Shown here one piece after another: positions 34,159 to 42,772 of a stretch of 64,000 bases of DNA (its first letter is position 1; every line of letters begins with the position of its first letter). The stretch spans positions 992,001 through 1,056,000 of the forward strand of contig NZ_JAMJWG010000001.1 of NCBI RefSeq assembly GCF_024435355.1, given 5' to 3'. Origin of the DNA: Streptomyces odontomachi (GTDB lineage: Bacteria > Actinomycetota > Actinomycetes > Streptomycetales > Streptomycetaceae). The notes beneath the pieces are model-generated. The model saw only the letters and a list, made by a program, of their open reading frames with translations. It was not told where the DNA came from and ran no database searches. The position numbers and the translations under genes were made by a program.

Positions 34159-35871
34159 ATGAGGGCGGGGCCTCAGATCATGGACGGGTGTGTGGTGATG
34201 GCCACAGTCGCTAGGCCTTCGGAGGGGACTCCGGAGGAACAACCCGCGCTGCGCAGAGACATGGGCCGTATCAGCCTGCTCTTCGCCGGTGTGGGATCGA
34301 TCATCGGGTCCGGCTGGCTCTTCGGCGCGTTGAACGCGGCGAAGATAGCCGGCCCCGCGTCGATATTCTCGTGGGCGATAGCAACGGTGATGATCCTTCT
34401 CATCGGTATGTGCTTCGCCGAACTGGGAACGATGTTTCCGCTTTCGGGCGGTGTGGTGCGCTTTCCGCACCTTTCATTTGGTTCCTTCGCCAGTTACACC
34501 ATGGGGTGGATCACCTGGATCGCCGCCGCGACGGTGGCGCCGATCGAGGTCGAAGGTGCTCTTCAGTACGCCACGAAATGGGCGCATTTCACCGATTTCC
34601 ATGAAGCGAACGGCGCGTACACGCTCACTGCTTCCGGCTATGCGATCGCCGTGGTCGGCATGGCGTTCTTCGTGGTGCTGAACTACTACGGCATCCGCTG
34701 GTTCGCCCGTGTCAACAACGTCCTCGTCTGGTGGAAGCTGTTCGCGATCGCCCTGGTGATCGTGATGTTCTTCGTGACCGCGTTCCACGGCCACAACATC
34801 GGGGCCGCGGAGTACGGAGGCTTCGCCCCCGGCGGTGCCAAGGGCATCTTCACGGCGATATCCACCGCCGGCATCACCTTCTCGTTCCTCGGCTTCCGCC
34901 AGGGTGTCGAGCTGGCGGGCGAGACCAGCAACCCGCGGCGCAACGTTCCGTTCGCCGTCATCGGCTCCGTGGTGCTCACCGGTGTGATCTACGTCCTGCT
35001 CGAGGTGGCCTTCCTCGGCGCCGTCCCTGAGGGTGACCTCAAGCACTCGCACGGCTGGATCAACCTGACCTTCGCGAACGACTTCGGCCCGCTGGCCGCG
35101 ATCTCCAGCGCCATCGGCCTCGGCTGGCTGGCCTACCTGCTCTATGTGGACGCGGTCATCTCGCCTGCCGACACCGGTCTGATCTACACCACGGTCACGG
35201 CCCGCATCTCCTACGCGATGGCCCGTAACCGCAACGCTCCGGCTCCGCTGGCAAAGACCACGTCCCAGGGTGCGCCGCTGGTCAGCCTGATCCTGGCCTT
35301 CGTGCTGGGTCTGATCGTCTTCCTGCCGTTCCCCAGCTGGCAGGAACTGGTCGGGTTCATCACCTCGGCGACCGTGCTGTCGTTCGGCTCGGGACCGCTG
35401 GTGCTGGCCGTCATGCGCCGCCAGATCCCGGACTACGAGCGTCCGTACAAGATCCCCGGCGGCGACATCATCCCGTTCCTCGGCCTCTACTCGGCGAACC
35501 TGATCGTGTACTGGGCCGGCTGGAACACCAACTACAAGCTGTTCGCCACCATCGGCATCGGCTTCGTCATCCTGGCGATCCTCCAGATCGTGGACAAGGA
35601 CCGTGCCCCGAAGATGGACTGGAAGTCCGGCGCGAGCTGGGTCCTGCCGTGGCTGGTCGGTCTCGCCCTGATGAGCTGGGCGGGCGACTACGACGGCGGC
35701 AAGGGCTGGATCGGCCTCGGCTGGGGCTTCGTGGTCAGCCTGGTGCTGACCGCCATCGTCTACCTGCTGGCGCTGCGGGTGCAGCTGCCGCGCGAGCGGG
35801 TCCTCGAGCAGATCGCGGAGGCGAAGGAAGAGGCCCGCATCGAGGATGCGGAACTGAGCGGGGGCCACTGA
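34159..35871 (+). CDS. APC-superfamily amino-acid permease
   Basis: A 570-residue, 12-helix transporter of the amino acid-polyamine-organocation superfamily. The N-terminal helix 1 motif GVGSIIGSGWLFGALNAAKI and helix 6 TFSFLGFRQGVELAGETSNP (substrate-binding Gly-rich and Glu motifs) are clear; the C-terminus is a charged helix (LEQIAEAKEEARIEDAEL). Substrate unknown. Three ATGs are possible (34159, 34180, 34198); I chose the first since AGGAGA lies upstream, although at a long 12-base spacing. Followed by a terminator. Confidence 0.92.
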   Translation: MRAGPQIMDGCVVMATVARPSEGTPEEQPALRRDMGRISLLFAGVGSIIGSGWLFGALNAAKIAGPASIFSWAIATVMILLIGMCFAELGTMFPLSGGVVRFPHLSFGSFASYTMGWITWIAAATVAPIEVEGALQYATKWAHFTDFHEANGAYTLTASGYAIAVVGMAFFVVLNYYGIRWFARVNNVLVWWKLFAIALVIVMFFVTAFHGHNIGAAEYGGFAPGGAKGIFTAISTAGITFSFLGFRQGVELAGETSNPRRNVPFAVIGSVVLTGVIYVLLEVAFLGAVPEGDLKHSHGWINLTFANDFGPLAAISSAIGLGWLAYLLYVDAVISPADTGLIYTTVTARISYAMARNRNAPAPLAKTTSQGAPLVSLILAFVLGLIVFLPFPSWQELVGFITSATVLSFGSGPLVLAVMRRQIPDYERPYKIPGGDIIPFLGLYSANLIVYWAGWNTNYKLFATIGIGFVILAILQIVDKDRAPKMDWKSGASWVLPWLVGLALMSWAGDYDGGKGWIGLGWGFVVSLVLTAIVYLLALRVQLPRERVLEQIAEAKEEARIEDAELSGGH

Positions 35872-35893
35872 CACCCCTGAGCGGCACGCCGAC

Positions 35894-35938
35894 CCGGAGC
35901 GGGCTCCGTCCTCCCCAAGGAGGCGGGGTCCGCTCCGG
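35894..35938. terminator. Bidirectional terminator hairpin
   Basis: CCGGAGCGG (35894-35902) pairs with CCGCTCCGG (35930-35938), with a second inner stem (CTCC/GGAG) between. It lies between convergent genes: the APC permease and a GNAT. Confidence 0.55.
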
Positions 35939-35979
35939 ACCCGTTTCCGAGGCCGCCGCGGTGTTCGCTCCGTCACAGA

Positions 35980-36558
35980 TCAGGCGTGGCCGGAGTGATG
36001 TCGCTCACGCGCTCCCCAGATCTGCTCGCCCGGATCGGGAGCCGGTCTGAGGCGCATGCGCACGTAGTCGGCGTTGCCGGGACCGGCCCGGTGGTGTCCG
36101 TCCGGCTGCCAGCCGTGCCGGGCGTAGAAGGTCTGAGCGCGGGTGTTGCGCTCCCACGCCTCCAGGACACCCGTGGTCAGGGACGTCTCCCTCAGGAACG
36201 TCACGAACGCCGCATGGAGCCGGCTGCCGACACCCCGTCCCCAAAGGCCGGGGCGGACGTGGATCTGGTAGAGCTGACCTGCGGTGGTGGCATCGACGTC
36301 GGCTTCGTAGGGCGGGCCCATCGCCACCACGCCCACCACGTCGCCCTCGCGTTCGGCACACACCACGGTCCGGTCGTCGCACTGGACGGCACGCATCCAG
36401 CTCTCCCGCCGGCCGGCGCGTGCGTCGAGAGAGGCGAGTTCCACGCTCGGCACGCCACCTGCCTCGTAGTACGCCGTGCGAGCCAGAGTGTGCAGGTCGG
36501 TGATGCTCTCCACGTCGTCGGGGCGCGCCGCTCGCAAGAGCGTTTGCGGAGTCGTCAT
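35980..36558 (-). CDS. GNAT-family N-acetyltransferase
   Basis: A 192-residue single-domain GNAT. Acetyl-CoA binding motif A is IHVRPGLWGRGVGSRLHAAF; motif B is EAWERNTRAQTFYARHGWQ, and the N-terminus LRAARPDDVESITDLH is standard. Substrate unknown. ATG at 36558. It lies downstream of a hairpin that separates it from the methyltransferase gene on the same strand. Confidence 0.9.
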   Translation of the reverse strand: MTTPQTLLRAARPDDVESITDLHTLARTAYYEAGGVPSVELASLDARAGRRESWMRAVQCDDRTVVCAEREGDVVGVVAMGPPYEADVDATTAGQLYQIHVRPGLWGRGVGSRLHAAFVTFLRETSLTTGVLEAWERNTRAQTFYARHGWQPDGHHRAGPGNADYVRMRLRPAPDPGEQIWGARERHHSGHA

Positions 36559-36606
36559 GACCGGATGACGCGCCGGCTTCGGTCGGTGGTTGCCGTGACG
36601 GCGCCA

Positions 36607-36648
36607 CCGGCTCCTCGAATGGTGGCTCCACCGCCTTCGAGGAGCCGG
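36607..36648 (-). terminator. Nested hairpin after the methyltransferase
   Basis: CCGGCTCCTCGAA (36607-36619) and its exact reverse complement (36636-36648) enclose a second perfect stem GGTGG-CT-CCACC (36621-36632). It lies 70 bases past the methyltransferase stop. Confidence 0.6.
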
Positions 36649-36718
36649 AGTACGGTGCTGCCGGGTCGTTTCCGGCTGCGGCGGCGAGGCGCACGACGGG
36701 GCCTCCCCGGCCGCGACC

Positions 36719-37615
36719 TCAGCCCGGCTTGCGCAGCAGGAAGACGTGGTAGCCGAGGTGGTCCTGGATGAACCGGCGCAGGAGCGGCATCAGGGTGTCC
36801 AGCTGCGCCGTGGTATCGGGACCGTAGCGGTCCACGATCCGGTCGTGGTGGTCGCGGTAGAGCACGTCCATCAGGTCGCCGGTGACATGGAAGTTCTGGC
36901 TGTGGTCGGTCAGGCTCACCAGTTCGAAGCCGGCCCGCGCCGTGCGCTCCAGCAGGATGGCGGGCGTCTCGGGTGGCGGCGAGGTCCACACCGTGCGCCA
37001 GACGGCGAGGTGCTCGGGCGTCGGCTCGCCGTGCCTGGTGAACTCGGTGAGGAGCAGCCGCCCGCCGGGACGCAGCACGCGCAGGGCGCCACGGAGCGCG
37101 GCCAGACGGTCCGACATGTGCGCGAACGAGTCGATGGCCCAGGCCGCGTCGTAGGACTCGGCGGCGTGCTCCGGACCCAGGTCCATGGCGTTGCCGAGGG
37201 CGAAGGTGACCCGGTCGGCGAGGCCTGCCTCCTGGGCGCGTTGTATGCAGGCGGAGACCTGCGAGGCGCTCACGGTGACTCCGGTGACCCTGGCACCGCT
37301 GGCGCCGGCCAGCCGAACGGCGGGACCGCCGGTGCCGCAGCCGATGTCGAGCAGGTGGTCGTCAGGGCCGAGCCCGAGGACGTCGATGTAGTGGTCGGTC
37401 TGCCGGTCCATGGCGAGGTTGGCCAGATCGGGCAGAGTCGAGGCGGGGGCACGGGTGCCGGGAGGCGTCCACATGCCGACGTGGATGGCGGAATCACCGA
37501 GGATCAGCCCGTACAGATCACCGAACTCGTCGTACGAGGCGCCGACTTCCTCGGCGGTGGGGGCGGTCTGCGACGTGTCGTTCTGTGCGGTTACAGGGAT
37601 TTCGTCCGCTGCCAT
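36719..37615 (-). CDS. SAM-dependent methyltransferase
   Basis: A 298-residue class I methyltransferase. Motif I is LLDIGCGTGGPAVRLA, motif II-like SYDAAWAIDSFAHM and motif III LRVLRPGGRLLLTEF. The preceding segment (GDLYGLILGDSAIHVGMW) is typical of small-molecule C- or O-methyltransferases of the cyclopropane-synthase/geranyl-methyltransferase type. Substrate unknown. ATG at 37615; divergent from the asparagine synthetase gene across a 275-base gap. Confidence 0.88.
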   Translation of the reverse strand: MAADEIPVTAQNDTSQTAPTAEEVGASYDEFGDLYGLILGDSAIHVGMWTPPGTRAPASTLPDLANLAMDRQTDHYIDVLGLGPDDHLLDIGCGTGGPAVRLAGASGARVTGVTVSASQVSACIQRAQEAGLADRVTFALGNAMDLGPEHAAESYDAAWAIDSFAHMSDRLAALRGALRVLRPGGRLLLTEFTRHGEPTPEHLAVWRTVWTSPPPETPAILLERTARAGFELVSLTDHSQNFHVTGDLMDVLYRDHHDRIVDRYGPDTTAQLDTLMPLLRRFIQDHLGYHVFLLRKPG

Positions 37616-37778
37616 GGAGCCACGGTAGCGGCGCCCGCCCGGGGCGGGGGCGAGATGCGGCCACCTCGGTCCGCGCGGAATCGGCCGCGGCGAGGAGCCC
37701 GAAGGTGCCGACCTTCCTCAGCTCTCCCTGACGCGAACGGAGGCGGCCTCCAAACGTTCCGTAAGCAGGAATTTACCC

Positions 37779-37889
37779 ATGAGAAACATCACGCTCTCGA
37801 ACACCTACACGACGTGTACGTCCGGCCACGCTCGGAGAGAAAGTTGCCTGACGCACCTATCAGGGGGTGCGACGGCGACGGAAACGTGA
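37779..37889 (+). CDS. Possible 36-residue leader ORF before asparagine synthetase
   Basis: ATG at 37779, with AGGA eight bases upstream, opens a 36-codon frame rich in Thr, Ser and Cys (TLSNTYTTCTSGH). Its TGA (37887-37889) lies within the ribosome site of the next gene, as in translational coupling. Codon third positions are only about 70 percent G or C, lower than in real genes here, so it may be chance. Confidence 0.25.
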   Translation: MRNITLSNTYTTCTSGHARRESCLTHLSGGATATET

Positions 37890-37890
37890 G

Positions 37891-39735
37891 GTGATCCCCA
37901 TCTGCGGCATCACGGGCTGGGTCTCCTACCAGCGGGACCTGACGGCGCAGCAGGACGTGTTGGACGCCATGACCGAGACCATGGCCTGCCGCGGGCCGGA
38001 CGCCCGCGGCACCTGGACGGCCCACCACGCGGCGCTCGGGCACCGTCGACTGGCGGTCATCGATCTGCCCGGCGGGGCCCAGCCGATGACCGTGGACACG
38101 CCCGACGGGGCGGTGACCATGGTCTATTCGGGCGAGGCGTACAACTTCACCGAGCTGCGTGACGAACTACGCCGCGCGGGCCACCGGTTCACCACCGACT
38201 CCGACACCGAGGTGGTGCTGCGCGGCTACCTGGAGTGGGGCGAGGGGCTGACCGACCGGCTGAACGGGATGTACGCCTTCGCCATCTGGGACGACCGGAC
38301 CGAGAAGCTGGTCATGATCCGGGACCGGATGGGCATCAAGCCGTTCTACTACTACGAGACCGACGACGGTGTGCTGTTCGGCTCGGAGCCGAAGGCCATC
38401 CTGGCGCACCCGCTGGTCGAACCGGTGGTCGGCCTGGACGGGCTGCGGGAGGTGTTCTCGTTCGCCAAGTCGCCCGGCAGCGCCGTGTGGCAGGGCATGC
38501 GGGAGATAAGGCCCGGGCACCTGGTCGTACTCGACCGGCAGGGCCTGCGCGAGCGGTGCTACTGGAAGCTGGAGGTCACCGGGCACACCGATGACCGGGA
38601 GGTGACCGTGCGCCATGTGCGGGAGCTGCTGGACGACATCATCGAGCGTCAGCTGGTCGCGGACGTGCCCCGCTGCACCCTGCTCTCCGGTGGCCTGGAC
38701 TCGTCGGCGCTGACCGCGATCGCCGCCCTGCAACTGGACGAGAAGGGCGAACGGGTCCGCAGCTTCGCGGTGGACTTCCCCAACCAGGCCGAGAACTTCC
38801 AGGCCATCGACGTGTCACCGACGCTGGACACGCCGTACGTGCACGCCGTGGCCAAGCATGTGAACAGCGACCACTCGGACATCGTGCTGGACGGTTCGGC
38901 GCTGTCGGACCCGGCGGTGCGCCGGGCGGCGGTCGGTGCCCGGGACCTGCCGATCGGGCTCGGGGACCGGGACAACTCGCTGTACCTGTTGTTCAAGGCG
39001 ATCCGCGAGCACTCCACGGTGGCCCTGTCGGGCGAGTCGGCTGACGAGGTCTTCGGCGGATACCCGTGGTTCCACGACGAGGAGCAGCGCAGCGCGGACA
39101 CCTTCCCGTGGCTGGCCGGCCTGGGCCGGGGGATGGGCCCGGGGATGATGCTGCACGAGGACCTGAAGAGCCGTCTTGACCTGGAGACGTACGTCAGGGA
39201 CAACTACCTGGACGCGCGGCGTTCGGCACCGGTGGGCGACGGCGAGACCGGGCTGGAGCGGCGCATGCGCGAGGTGTGCCACATGCACCTCACCCGTATG
39301 GTGCAGTCCCTGCTGGACCGCAAGGACCGCATGAGCATGGCGGTCGGCCTGGAGGTCCGGGTGCCCTTCTGCGACCACCGGCTGGTGCAGTACGTCTTCA
39401 ACACCCCCTGGTCGTTGAAGACCTTCGACGGGCGGGAGAAGAGCATCCTGCGCGGCGCCACCCGGAACGTGCTGCCGGCCTCGGTCGCCGACCGCAAGAA
39501 GAGCGGCTATCCGGGCACCTTCGACCCGGACTACCTGCGGGCGATCCAGGAGCAGACCCGCGAGTTGATCAACGCGCAGAGCCCGGTGCTCGACTTCTAC
39601 CAGCGTGACCTGCTGCTGGCGGCCACCAAGGCGGAGTCGCAGCACATCACCCAGGCGCAGCGCGCCGTGCTGGAGCGGGCACTGGACCTGGCGGTCTGGT
39701 TCGACCTGCACCACCCGGTGCTGCAACTGGACTGA
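37891..39735 (+). CDS. asnB: Asparagine synthetase, glutamine-hydrolysing
   Basis: Converts aspartate, glutamine and ATP to asparagine. Residues after CGITGWVSY form the class II glutamine amidotransferase domain; the synthetase domain has the pyrophosphate loop SGGLDSS and GESADEVFGGYPW. The family needs Cys directly after the initiator Met. Here the codon before that TGC is ATC (37900-37902), not ATG. GAGGTGA sits five bases before this ATC, an ideal ribosome site, whereas the nearest conventional start (GTG 37891) lies inside that site and would leave Cys at position 5. I list the GTG as the conservative boundary but think ATC is likely used. About 614 residues either way. Confidence 0.93.
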   Translation: MIPICGITGWVSYQRDLTAQQDVLDAMTETMACRGPDARGTWTAHHAALGHRRLAVIDLPGGAQPMTVDTPDGAVTMVYSGEAYNFTELRDELRRAGHRFTTDSDTEVVLRGYLEWGEGLTDRLNGMYAFAIWDDRTEKLVMIRDRMGIKPFYYYETDDGVLFGSEPKAILAHPLVEPVVGLDGLREVFSFAKSPGSAVWQGMREIRPGHLVVLDRQGLRERCYWKLEVTGHTDDREVTVRHVRELLDDIIERQLVADVPRCTLLSGGLDSSALTAIAALQLDEKGERVRSFAVDFPNQAENFQAIDVSPTLDTPYVHAVAKHVNSDHSDIVLDGSALSDPAVRRAAVGARDLPIGLGDRDNSLYLLFKAIREHSTVALSGESADEVFGGYPWFHDEEQRSADTFPWLAGLGRGMGPGMMLHEDLKSRLDLETYVRDNYLDARRSAPVGDGETGLERRMREVCHMHLTRMVQSLLDRKDRMSMAVGLEVRVPFCDHRLVQYVFNTPWSLKTFDGREKSILRGATRNVLPASVADRKKSGYPGTFDPDYLRAIQEQTRELINAQSPVLDFYQRDLLLAATKAESQHITQAQRAVLERALDLAVWFDLHHPVLQLD

Positions 39736-39759
39736 CGCCGCCGCCCACCGTGCGCCCCT

Positions 39760-39789
39760 CCGCCCCCGTGCCGCACGCCACGGGGGCGG
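39760..39789. terminator. Terminator between asnB and HU-like gene
   Basis: CCGCCCCCGTG (39760-39770) and CACGGGGGCGG (39779-39789) form a perfect 11-bp stem with an 8-base loop between convergent genes. Confidence 0.65.
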
Positions 39790-39797
39790 GGCGCGGC

Positions 39798-40055
39798 CTA
39801 CGGGACGGCGCCCTGGATGTACTCGGTGAGGGCCTTGCCCGGGCGGAAGCCCGCGGTGCCGTCCGTGCTCTGGAAACTGCCGAAGCTGCCCAGCACGACC
39901 GTCTCACCGCGCTGGAGCGCCTCGGCGATCACGCCGGGGTGTTCCACGGTTCCGAACATGGCGTCGTACACCCATTCGATCTCGCGTGGTGCGAACCGCC
40001 ACCCGTTGTCCGCGGCGTTGGTCGTGACCGCGGTGATCAGCTGTGACCTGTCCAT
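39798..40055 (-). CDS. HU/IHF-like DNA-binding protein
   Basis: An 85-residue HU-family protein: DRSQLITAVTTNAADNGW for the first helices, VVLGSFGSFQS for the central beta-turn and GFRPGKALTEYIQG for the C-terminus. It is shorter than canonical HU, because the DNA-embracing arm (usually about 20 residues with RxGRNPxTG) is reduced to STDGTAG. It may thus bind DNA poorly or have another role. ATG at 40055, with GGAGG upstream (GCAGGAGGTCAC). Confidence 0.8.
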   Translation of the reverse strand: MDRSQLITAVTTNAADNGWRFAPREIEWVYDAMFGTVEHPGVIAEALQRGETVVLGSFGSFQSTDGTAGFRPGKALTEYIQGAVP

Positions 40056-40178
40056 GTGACCTCCTGCGCCGGTTCTCGTCCACCACCACGATTGGGGGTG
40101 CCGTTGCGTGGTGCACGTCCTGGCGGGCGCACGGGTGGCCGGTCACTCGCTGTCGCGGGCGCCGTGGGGGGCGTGGAA

Positions 40179-40209
40179 AGAGCCCCTGGTCCTTGCGGGC
40201 AGGGGCTCT
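40179..40209 (-). terminator. Esterase terminator hairpin
   Basis: AGAGCCCCTG (40179-40188) and CAGGGGCTCT (40200-40209) are perfectly complementary with an 11-base loop, 30 bases beyond the stop of the minus-strand SGNH esterase. Confidence 0.65.
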
Positions 40210-40239
40210 GGGACGCGCCGTTCCTCACGGTGGGATGGG

Positions 40240-41034
40240 TCAGCTGTTGGAGTTCAGGACCGGGTAGTAGCCGCTGGCGTGGCCGGTGGCGGTGGGGTGG
40301 TAGGTCTCCCAGCTGGGCGAGACGACCAGGGCGTGCAGCCAGTCGTCGCCGGAGCACAGCTCGTGGCCGCTGAAGGTGGTGCGCACATCGCCGAAGGCGA
40401 AGCCGTGGGCGGCGGCACGGGCGGCGATGACGGTGTCGAGCGCGTCGGCCGCCTCGTCGATCTTCTGGTGCTTGGTGTCGGAGAGGCCGATGCAGGTGAC
40501 GCCGAGCTTGTACATGCGCGGGTAGCCGAGGACGACGACCTTCGCGTTGGGCGCGGCGGAGTGAATGGCGTCGTAGGCCGCGTCCAGGCGGCCGGGCAGG
40601 GTGTTCTGGGCGTAGCTCTCGGCCTGGTCGACGCGGTTGACGCAGTCGCTGTCGCTGCCGGTGACGCAGGTGGTCATGGTGTCGGCGAAGCCGGCGTCGT
40701 TGCCGCCGATGGTGAGGGACACCAGGGTGGTGGCGGAGCTGAGGTGGCCGAGCTGGTTGTTGATGACGTCCGTGGTCACGGCGCCGGAGCAGGCGTCGTC
40801 GTTGAACGAGGACGGCGAGTGGGCGTTCTTCCACAGGTAGGGGTACGCGCTCAGGCTGCGGTGGCAGTCGCCGCTCGCGCTGTCGTAGTTGCCCGCGCCG
40901 TTACCGGACGAGTACGAGTCGCCCAGCGCGACGTACGCGGCTCCGGCGGCCTGCGCGGGGCTGGTGAGGGTCAGGCTGAGCCCGGCGGCGACGGTCAGTG
41001 CGGCGAGGGCGGCCAGCGGCTGTTTGGTTGTCAT
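40240..41034 (-). CDS. Secreted SGNH/GDSL esterase-lipase
   Basis: A 264-residue exported hydrolase. Signal peptide: residues 1-30, ending SPAQAA. The SGNH blocks are complete: Ser40 in ALGDSYSSGNGAG, Gly block around TDVINNQLGHL, Asn in TIGGNDAGF and His246 in YHPTATGH. Six Cys residues fit three disulphides. It is very like the Streptomyces rimosus and S. coelicolor GDSL lipases in length and motif spacing, so it probably cleaves short to medium acyl esters outside the cell. ATG at 41034 follows GGGAGCTTTC. Confidence 0.94.
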   Translation of the reverse strand: MTTKQPLAALAALTVAAGLSLTLTSPAQAAGAAYVALGDSYSSGNGAGNYDSASGDCHRSLSAYPYLWKNAHSPSSFNDDACSGAVTTDVINNQLGHLSSATTLVSLTIGGNDAGFADTMTTCVTGSDSDCVNRVDQAESYAQNTLPGRLDAAYDAIHSAAPNAKVVVLGYPRMYKLGVTCIGLSDTKHQKIDEAADALDTVIAARAAAHGFAFGDVRTTFSGHELCSGDDWLHALVVSPSWETYHPTATGHASGYYPVLNSNS

Positions 41035-41157
41035 GAAAGCTCCCGTGGGGGGTGGCAAGTTGCTACCCACAAGTAGCAAGTTGTGGCGCCCAAGGGAAGT
41101 GTCCATGTCAAAAATAGGGGTTGCTGTGGGCGCGAACGCGAACCGTCACGGAAGCAC

Positions 41158-41188
41158 TTGCTTCAAGTGCACTTGAAGGTCTTAGCGT
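41158..41188 (+). promoter_or_regulatory. MerR-type promoter with 18-bp palindromic operator
   Basis: TTGCTT (41158-41163) and TAGCGT (41183-41188) are 19 bases apart, the overlong spacer typical of MerR-activated promoters. The perfect palindrome CTTCAAGTGCACTTGAAG (41161-41178) fills the spacer. The predicted transcription start coincides with the ATG at 41196, so the message may be leaderless. Confidence 0.75.
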
Positions 41189-41195
41189 GAACGAC

Positions 41196-41663
41196 ATGAC
41201 GGTGATCGACAGCACCCCCGTGAAGTCCCCGCCGCCCGTGGACGTCTGCGTGTCCGCGGGATCGGTGCATCCGCGACCCGATGGCCAGGACCGCTACACG
41301 ATCAGCGAGGTCGCGGCCCACACCGGGCTCAAGGCGCACACCGTGCGCTGGTACGAGGAGATAGGGCTGATGCCGCCCGTGGCCCGGTCGCAGCACGGGC
41401 AACGGCTGTTCAGCAACCGGGACCTGGACTGGCTCGGCTTCGTGACCAAGCTACGGCTGACGGGGATGCCGGTCGCCGACATGGTCGACTTCGCGGAACT
41501 GGTCCGCCAGGGCGAAGCCAGCTACGACGAGCGGCGGCAGATCCTGCAACGCACGCGCGGCGAAGTCGTCGCGCGCATGGCGGAGTTGCAGGACACGCTC
41601 GACGTACTCGACGCCAAGATCGACTTCTACGCGGGTGCCCACCGGGCGCCGGAAAAGGCCTGA
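41196..41663 (+). CDS. MerR-family transcriptional regulator
   Basis: A 155-residue MerR regulator: HTH YTISEVAAHTGLKAHTVRWYEEIGLM at residues 34-60, then GQRLFSNRDLDWLGFVTKLRL and a long dimerisation helix. No metal-binding Cys cluster is seen, so it is of the AdhR-like class that senses electrophiles or redox state. It begins with a 33-residue unstructured tail. ATG at 41196 was chosen because the promoter predicts transcription starting there; a GTG at 41187 overlaps the -10 box and is unlikely. The aldo/keto reductase follows 8 bases later and is its probable target. Confidence 0.88.
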   Translation: MTVIDSTPVKSPPPVDVCVSAGSVHPRPDGQDRYTISEVAAHTGLKAHTVRWYEEIGLMPPVARSQHGQRLFSNRDLDWLGFVTKLRLTGMPVADMVDFAELVRQGEASYDERRQILQRTRGEVVARMAELQDTLDVLDAKIDFYAGAHRAPEKA

Positions 41664-41671
41664 GAACCATC

Positions 41672-42697
41672 ATGAACAACGTCATCGAACCGATCCGCAG
41701 CGTCGAGCTGGGCACCGCAGGCCCCCTCGTCGGCGTCCAGGGCTTCGGCGCCATGGGCATCAGCGCCGCCTACGGGCCGACGGACGCCGCGGCGGCACGC
41801 GCCACGCTGGACGCCACCGTCGAGGCGGGCGTCACCCTCATCGACACCGCCGACATGTACGGCGTCGGTGCCAACGAGGAGTTCCTCGCGCCGTTCGTCG
41901 CCGCACACCGCGACGAGATCACGCTGGCCACCAAGTTCGGCATCGAGTACCGCGCCGACGACCCGAACTACCGGGCCATCCGCAACGACCGCGCCTACAT
42001 CAGGAAGGCCGTCGAGGCGAGCCTGCGCCGCCTTCAGGTCGAGGTCATCGACCTCTACTACATGCACCGCCGCGACCCGGCGATCCCGCTCTCCGAGTCC
42101 GTCGGCGCCATGGCCGAGCTGGTACGGGAAGGCAAGGTCAGGCATCTCGGCCTGAGCGAGGTCACCGGCGCGGAACTGCGTGAAGCGCATGACGTGCATC
42201 CGATCGCCGCGGTGCAGACGGAGTGGTCGCTGTTCAGCCGGGACGTGGAGCGCCATGTGGTGGGCGTCGCCGCCGAGCTCGGGGTCGCCTTCGTGCCCTA
42301 CTCGCCGCTCGGCAGGGGCTTCTTGACGGGCACCTTCACCGACGCCGGCAAGGACCTCTCCAACAGCGACTTCCGCCAGTTGCTACCGCGCTTCACCGGC
42401 GACAACGCCGAGGCGAACGCCGCCCTCCTGGCACCCCTGCACAAGATCGCAGCCGACCGCGGTGCCACCACGGCGCAGATCGCCCTGGCCTGGGTACAGC
42501 AGCGGGCCCAGGTGCACGGCCTGGCCGTGGTACCGATCCCCGGGACCCGCAAGCGCAGCCGCCTCCTCGAGAACGCTGCGGTCACCCGGATCACCCTGAC
42601 CACGGAGGAACTGGCGCTCCTGGAGCCGATCGCCAGCCGGGTGGCGGGCGACCGCTACGCCGACATGTCGCTCACCTCCGCGGCCCGGGAGGGCTGA
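41672..42697 (+). CDS. Aldo/keto reductase under MerR control
   Basis: A 341-residue aldo/keto reductase with complete tetrad: D58 and Y63 in LIDTADMYGVG, K88 in LATKFG and H132 in YYMHRRD; the NADPH site is near VVPIPGTRKRSRLLEN. This matches the AKR group paired with AdhR-like MerR regulators in actinobacteria, thought to detoxify aldehydes or quinones. It lies 8 bases after the regulator gene, in one transcript. Unrelated in detail to the aldo/keto reductase at 698. Confidence 0.93.
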   Translation: MNNVIEPIRSVELGTAGPLVGVQGFGAMGISAAYGPTDAAAARATLDATVEAGVTLIDTADMYGVGANEEFLAPFVAAHRDEITLATKFGIEYRADDPNYRAIRNDRAYIRKAVEASLRRLQVEVIDLYYMHRRDPAIPLSESVGAMAELVREGKVRHLGLSEVTGAELREAHDVHPIAAVQTEWSLFSRDVERHVVGVAAELGVAFVPYSPLGRGFLTGTFTDAGKDLSNSDFRQLLPRFTGDNAEANAALLAPLHKIAADRGATTAQIALAWVQQRAQVHGLAVVPIPGTRKRSRLLENAAVTRITLTTEELALLEPIASRVAGDRYADMSLTSAAREG

Positions 42698-42772
42698 CCG
42701 CTCCCGTCCGCTCCGGCGTGACCGGCCGAAACGGCTTGGCCAGGAGGCCACGGCTGTTGCGAGGACGAGCGG

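Noticed and set aside
37891..39735. Lasso-peptide cyclase instead of asparagine synthetase, with the 36-residue frame as precursor
   Set aside because: The N-terminal glutaminase (CGITGW) and the synthetase motifs are intact, no lasso B1/B2 proteins are near, and the small frame lacks the conserved leader Thr and ring-forming pattern in a convincing position.
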